The position numbers and the translations under genes are program-made. From Kineothrix sp. IPX-CK (GTDB taxonomy: Bacteria; Bacillota; Clostridia; Lachnospirales; Lachnospiraceae): a DNA stretch of 64,000 nt. Within the stretch, counting starts at the first letter, position 1; each line of letters opens with the position of its first letter. This document shows, piece by piece, positions 61,066-64,000 of the stretch. The notes below the pieces were generated by a model that had not been told where the DNA came from, did not search any database, and saw nothing but the letters and a program-made list of their open reading frames with translations. The stretch is from positions 3,286,001 through 3,350,000 of the forward strand of contig NZ_CP146256.1 of the NCBI RefSeq assembly GCF_039134705.1, in the 5' to 3' direction.

Positions 61066-62055
61066 TCACTTTGGAAAACGAATAGAAAATACCGCGCCGC
61101 CCTGGGGGTGATTTCCTGCGGCAACCGACCCGTTCTGCCGTGTTATGATCATCTTGCAGAGCGAAAGCCCGATCCCGTATCCTGCCGCGTTCGGGTTTTT
61201 CCCACGATAAAACCTGTCAAACAGACAGGGGATATCTTCTTTTTCAAAGCCCGGACCGCTGTCGTGGATAACGATTCCGGCAAACAGCGGGTTGTCCTCA
61301 CAAACAATCTCAATCTTCCCCTTCTCTCCTGCGCTTTCCATGCAATTTTTGAGAATATTTTGGATCGCTTCCGACAACCAGCCTGAATCGCCCTGAATAA
61401 GCATCCCTTCCGGTACATCTGTTTGCAGATCAATATCGTGCAGTTCCATCGGGATCAGGAACGGACGAAGCGCGTCGCATATCAAATTGTTCACATCTAT
61501 CTGCTCGCTTTGGAACATTACAATACCCGCATCCAGGCGGGATAATTTCAGCAGGGAAGTGATCAGCCAGTCCATCCTCAAAAGCAATTCCTCCGTTTCC
61601 CGCACAAATGCTTTCCGCTCGTTTTCATCAGGGTTATTCGCCAGCAATGACAGAATGAGGTTCGCGGATGTGAGCGGAGTCCGGAGTTGGTGGGCTACGT
61701 CGGCAAGCGAATCGGCAAGATGTTCTTTTTCTTTTTTCAGCGCGTCGTTTTGCTCCCGGATGCGCAATGTCATTTTTGTTATCTCGCTTTGCAGAATGGA
61801 AAGTTCGCCCTCGTCCGATTCACCAATATACAGATGGTCGGCATTATGGAGCACAAGATCGATTTGATCCGAAATCCGGGCAATGCTTTTGTACCTGGTT
61901 TTGGTAAACGCAAAAAACGCTGCGCCAAAAGCAGCGGCAGAAGAGGCGGCAAGGATTCCCGCCGGCCTGTTGATCGCAAATCCCAATATTACAGCGGCGG
62001 CAGCCATTAAGGAGAACAAGATGGCAAACTGCCGAAACTCTTTATTCCGAAGCAT
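61066..62055 (-). CDS. Sensor histidine kinase
   Basis: This 329-residue kinase has two N-terminal membrane helices with almost no outside loop (FAILFSLMAAAAVILGFAINRPAGILAASSAAAFGAAFF in short pieces, residues ~9-48), so it lacks an extracytoplasmic sensor. The phosphoacceptor is in DVAHQLRTPLTSANL, and the ATP site shows QNILKNCMES, DSGPGF and GIGLSLCKMI. This intramembrane-sensing layout is usual for kinases that report on an adjacent BceAB-like transporter. It overlaps the regulator gene by 14 bases. Confidence 0.93.
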   Translation of the reverse strand: MLRNKEFRQFAILFSLMAAAAVILGFAINRPAGILAASSAAAFGAAFFAFTKTRYKSIARISDQIDLVLHNADHLYIGESDEGELSILQSEITKMTLRIREQNDALKKEKEHLADSLADVAHQLRTPLTSANLILSLLANNPDENERKAFVRETEELLLRMDWLITSLLKLSRLDAGIVMFQSEQIDVNNLICDALRPFLIPMELHDIDLQTDVPEGMLIQGDSGWLSEAIQNILKNCMESAGEKGKIEIVCEDNPLFAGIVIHDSGPGFEKEDIPCLFDRFYRGKNPNAAGYGIGLSLCKMIITRQNGSVAAGNHPQGGAVFSIRFPK

Positions 62056-62728
62056 ACTCGTCCCCCAATCGATACCCTGTCCCGCGAACGGTCAGAATTA
62101 TTTGCGGGCTTGCCGGGTCGTTCTCTATCTTCTCCCGCAAGCGTTTGATGTATACGGTCAGTGTATTATCATTGACAAACTCTCCTGCCGCGTCCCACAA
62201 TTCGTCAAGGAGCCTTCCCCTTGTTATAATACTATTGGGGTTGTTAATAAACACCAGCAGCAAGCGATATTCTAATGCCGAAAGAAAAACCTCGCTGCCG
62301 TCCTTCCTCACAACGCCGCTTGCCGTATCGACATGAAGCCCGCAGATCTCAAAATCCGACCCGGAGCGCCCGCTTTTTCGCAATGCGGTTCCAATTCGCG
62401 CAATCAATTCACGGGGCCGGAAAGGCTTGGTGATATAGTCGTCAGCGCCCATATTCAGCCCGGTAACAACACTCGCTTCATCGCCGGAAGCCGTCAGAAA
62501 GATAACAGGAACATCTCCTGTCTCTTTGATTTCTGTGTAAATCGTAAAGCCGTTTCCGTCGGGAAGAGAAATATCAACAAGCGCCAGGTCAAATTTATTC
62601 CCGGCAAGCGCGGCAAGAGCATCCTTCCGCGTGGGAGCGTGAGTGACTGTAAATCCCTCCGCGCGGAGCAAAAGTATAAGATTTTTAGCGATCGCCTTAT
62701 CATCCTCAACCAAGAATATCCGTTTCAT
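62042..62728 (-). CDS. OmpR/PhoB-type response regulator
   Basis: This 228-residue regulator has a receiver domain (phospho-Asp in LALVDISLPDGNGF, acid pocket VEDDKA, lysine in ITKPFRPRELIARI). A winged-helix output domain follows, with FLSALEYRLLLVFINNPNSIITRGRLLDELW and TVYIKRLREKIENDP. It is the first gene of the set with the kinase and the ABC transporter, which it most likely regulates. Confidence 0.94.
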   Translation of the reverse strand: MKRIFLVEDDKAIAKNLILLLRAEGFTVTHAPTRKDALAALAGNKFDLALVDISLPDGNGFTIYTEIKETGDVPVIFLTASGDEASVVTGLNMGADDYITKPFRPRELIARIGTALRKSGRSGSDFEICGLHVDTASGVVRKDGSEVFLSALEYRLLLVFINNPNSIITRGRLLDELWDAAGEFVNDNTLTVYIKRLREKIENDPASPQIILTVRGTGYRLGDEYASE

Positions 62729-62927
62729 TTATTTTCACCGTCCTTTACTTTACTGCTCCTATATGGTACAAGTAATCCATGCATAACATCTTTATAGCTC
62801 TATTGTATTTCTTTTGACGAAAATATACAAGCCGAGCCGGCGGTAAGCGTTTGAGGCTCCGCCTGCAGAGTAGAAACGTAAAGACCGATAATATAATAGC
62901 TTATTGGGTGTAAGTAAAAAATAAGGA

Positions 62928-64000
62928 TTATCTGTTAATTTCAAATCTCCGTTTTTGCTCTCTTGCAGAAAGAGAATCAATAATATCAGTAAGAAGCTGT
63001 GCTGTAGGTTTAATTAATCTAAAATCAACAGTATCTAAAGTATCCATTGGGGTGTGTGTATATTCTAATGCTCCATCAAAAAAATCAGATGATGTTACAA
63101 CAACACATGGAACCCCGCGAAATATAAATGGAACATGATCCCCAGCATACCATTCCTTACCTTTTGACATTTTGGGACTGTTAGCAATCAGAGTATTGGC
63201 TATTTTCTCAATAGGATTGCTCAAATTATGAAATGAGATAGCTGTCTTTGAACCTTTGTGGCACGGAGAATCTATGTTTATCATGAGCGCAATCTGTTTG
63301 CTTTCACTATCAAGAAGTTTGAGATACTCCAATTCTCCATTGGCACCATAGAATTCTTCGCTATTAAATGGAACAATATCTATATCATATACTGAGGATT
63401 TTAATGATTTAGCCGTTTTCAATAACACAGTAACCCCCGCTGCATTATCAAGTGCGCCTGGCGTATTGTACTTTGAATCCATATGTGCGGCAATAATAAT
63501 TTTTCCTACTGATTTTTTCGCCTCTTTTGATGCAACGATCTGACGACTTTTTGCTTCTACTTTATAAGAATCTATTACTAAGTTTACAGGTACATTCAGA
63601 CGAGAAAACTTGTCTAGTTCTTTTAGATGCTGTTCCCCAATGCTACCGGATGGAATGAGAAAATTACCGTCTTCAAAAAGCGGAAAAGGATTTTGGCCAT
63701 TTAGAGTGTTTTTTCCTGTAACAGCAATAATAGCTTTGGGTGATTTCTTCTCAAGCAGTGAAATAATCGTCCTATGTTCGTCAGGATAGTAAAAGGGATA
63801 ATTCTTCGGTTGCAATGGTGTTCGTGTCATATCTTCTGCAAGCACTAAGATATCGTCCTTACATTTGATGTTTTCTAACTGTTTTAATGTTTTTATAAGC
63901 TGTAGTTTGCCGCTTCCGTTAAATGGTTCTGAAAAAGGATTTGGCTCAATTGTAATACTCTGATTATCAGCATTGATAGAGGATACTCCTTTGTTCCATA
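62928..64000 (-). CDS. M28-family metallopeptidase, N-terminal part outside window
   Basis: The frame is open to the window edge, so the N-terminus is missing; at least 356 residues are visible. Zinc-site motifs of the M28 aminopeptidase group are IIAAHMDSKYNTPGALDNAAG, FNSEEFYGANGE, INIDSPCHKG and a final histidine in YTHTPMDTLD. A PA-like insert before the catalytic part (EKKSPKAIIAVTGKNTLNG) resembles the protease-associated domain. It probably removes N-terminal residues from peptides. The 199 bases between this stop and the response regulator (62729-62927) show no recognised element. Confidence 0.88.
   Translation of the reverse strand, partial: WNKGVSSINADNQSITIEPNPFSEPFNGSGKLQLIKTLKQLENIKCKDDILVLAEDMTRTPLQPKNYPFYYPDEHRTIISLLEKKSPKAIIAVTGKNTLNGQNPFPLFEDGNFLIPSGSIGEQHLKELDKFSRLNVPVNLVIDSYKVEAKSRQIVASKEAKKSVGKIIIAAHMDSKYNTPGALDNAAGVTVLLKTAKSLKSSVYDIDIVPFNSEEFYGANGELEYLKLLDSESKQIALMINIDSPCHKGSKTAISFHNLSNPIEKIANTLIANSPKMSKGKEWYAGDHVPFIFRGVPCVVVTSSDFFDGALEYTHTPMDTLDTVDFRLIKPTAQLLTDIIDSLSAREQKRRFEINR

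Noticed and set aside
1..64000. tRNA, rRNA, CRISPR array, phage or replication-origin signals
   Set aside because: No cloverleaf ending in CCA, no regularly spaced repeats, and no phage structural or dnaA-box clusters were recognised by reading; a dedicated scan was not possible here.

Overview
The window reads as a stretch of a low-to-medium GC Gram-positive chromosome, most likely a gut-type Clostridia/Lachnospiraceae bacterium. The reasons are the strong GGAGG-type ribosome-binding sites, frequent TTG/GTG starts, lipoprotein-type binding proteins, an ECF-type importer, a TroABCD-like metal importer, LUD, EcsC and BceAB/FtsX-type genes, and long co-directional minus-strand operons. This placement is an inference from gene content. 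No rRNA, tRNA, CRISPR array or phage module was seen.

Bases 1-12416 hold one long minus-strand gene run, read from ubiD toward position 600: UbiD decarboxylase, UbiA-type prenyltransferase, UbiX flavin prenyltransferase, a SsuABC/ThiXYZ-like importer, a heterodimeric ABC exporter, shikimate dehydrogenase (aroE), and a second SsuBC-like ATPase and permease. The second transporter's likely binding protein lies convergently at the left edge and is cut by the window. The UbiD/UbiA/UbiX trio is the tail of a quinone pathway (as in the futalosine route) without its head genes, next to two importers: a possible aromatic precursor salvage and quinone assembly locus.

Bases 12649-16338 hold an aldehyde-type redox operon (two aldo-keto reductases and an iron alcohol dehydrogenase) driven by a textbook MerR-type promoter with a 19-bp spacer, with a divergent AdhR-like MerR gene. 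A 152-bp MITE with a perfect 7-bp target duplication sits between them. An intact IS1182-like element (16397-18242) follows. It has landed at the edge of a second kind of long palindromic repeat, whose fuller copy is at 26201-26489. Bases 18582-23115 are a DtxR/MntR-type regulator plus a four-gene TroABCD-like Mn/Zn importer with a clear promoter and operator. Bases 23207-26109 hold an NHL-propeller protein, a LUD protein and an alpha/beta hydrolase.

Bases 26578-34347 are a LacI-controlled sugar or polyol operon: RbsABC-like importer, Gfo/Idh/MocA dehydrogenase and two TIM-barrel isomerase/epimerases, with promoters and an operator in the divergent region. Bases 34432-39893 hold a MocR regulator divergent from an atypical PLP decarboxylase, then a phosphodiesterase and an MFS carrier.

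Bases 40143-52341 form an eleven-gene minus-strand catabolic island: hydantoinase (HyuA), Asp/Glu/hydantoin racemase, a full ECF importer, an N-acyl-D-amino-acid deacylase, a hydrolase, diaminopropionate ammonia-lyase (YgeX), a sigma-54-type activator and peptidase YgeY. It begins at a near-consensus promoter followed by a terminator-like leader and an upstream inverted repeat, and it is flanked by imperfect ~60-bp direct repeats and an IS110 remnant.

The right end carries a membrane GGDEF protein, a GSDH-type beta-propeller, EcsC, a decayed toroid-type pseudogene, an FtsX-type ABC system with its two-component regulator, and a partial M28 peptidase.
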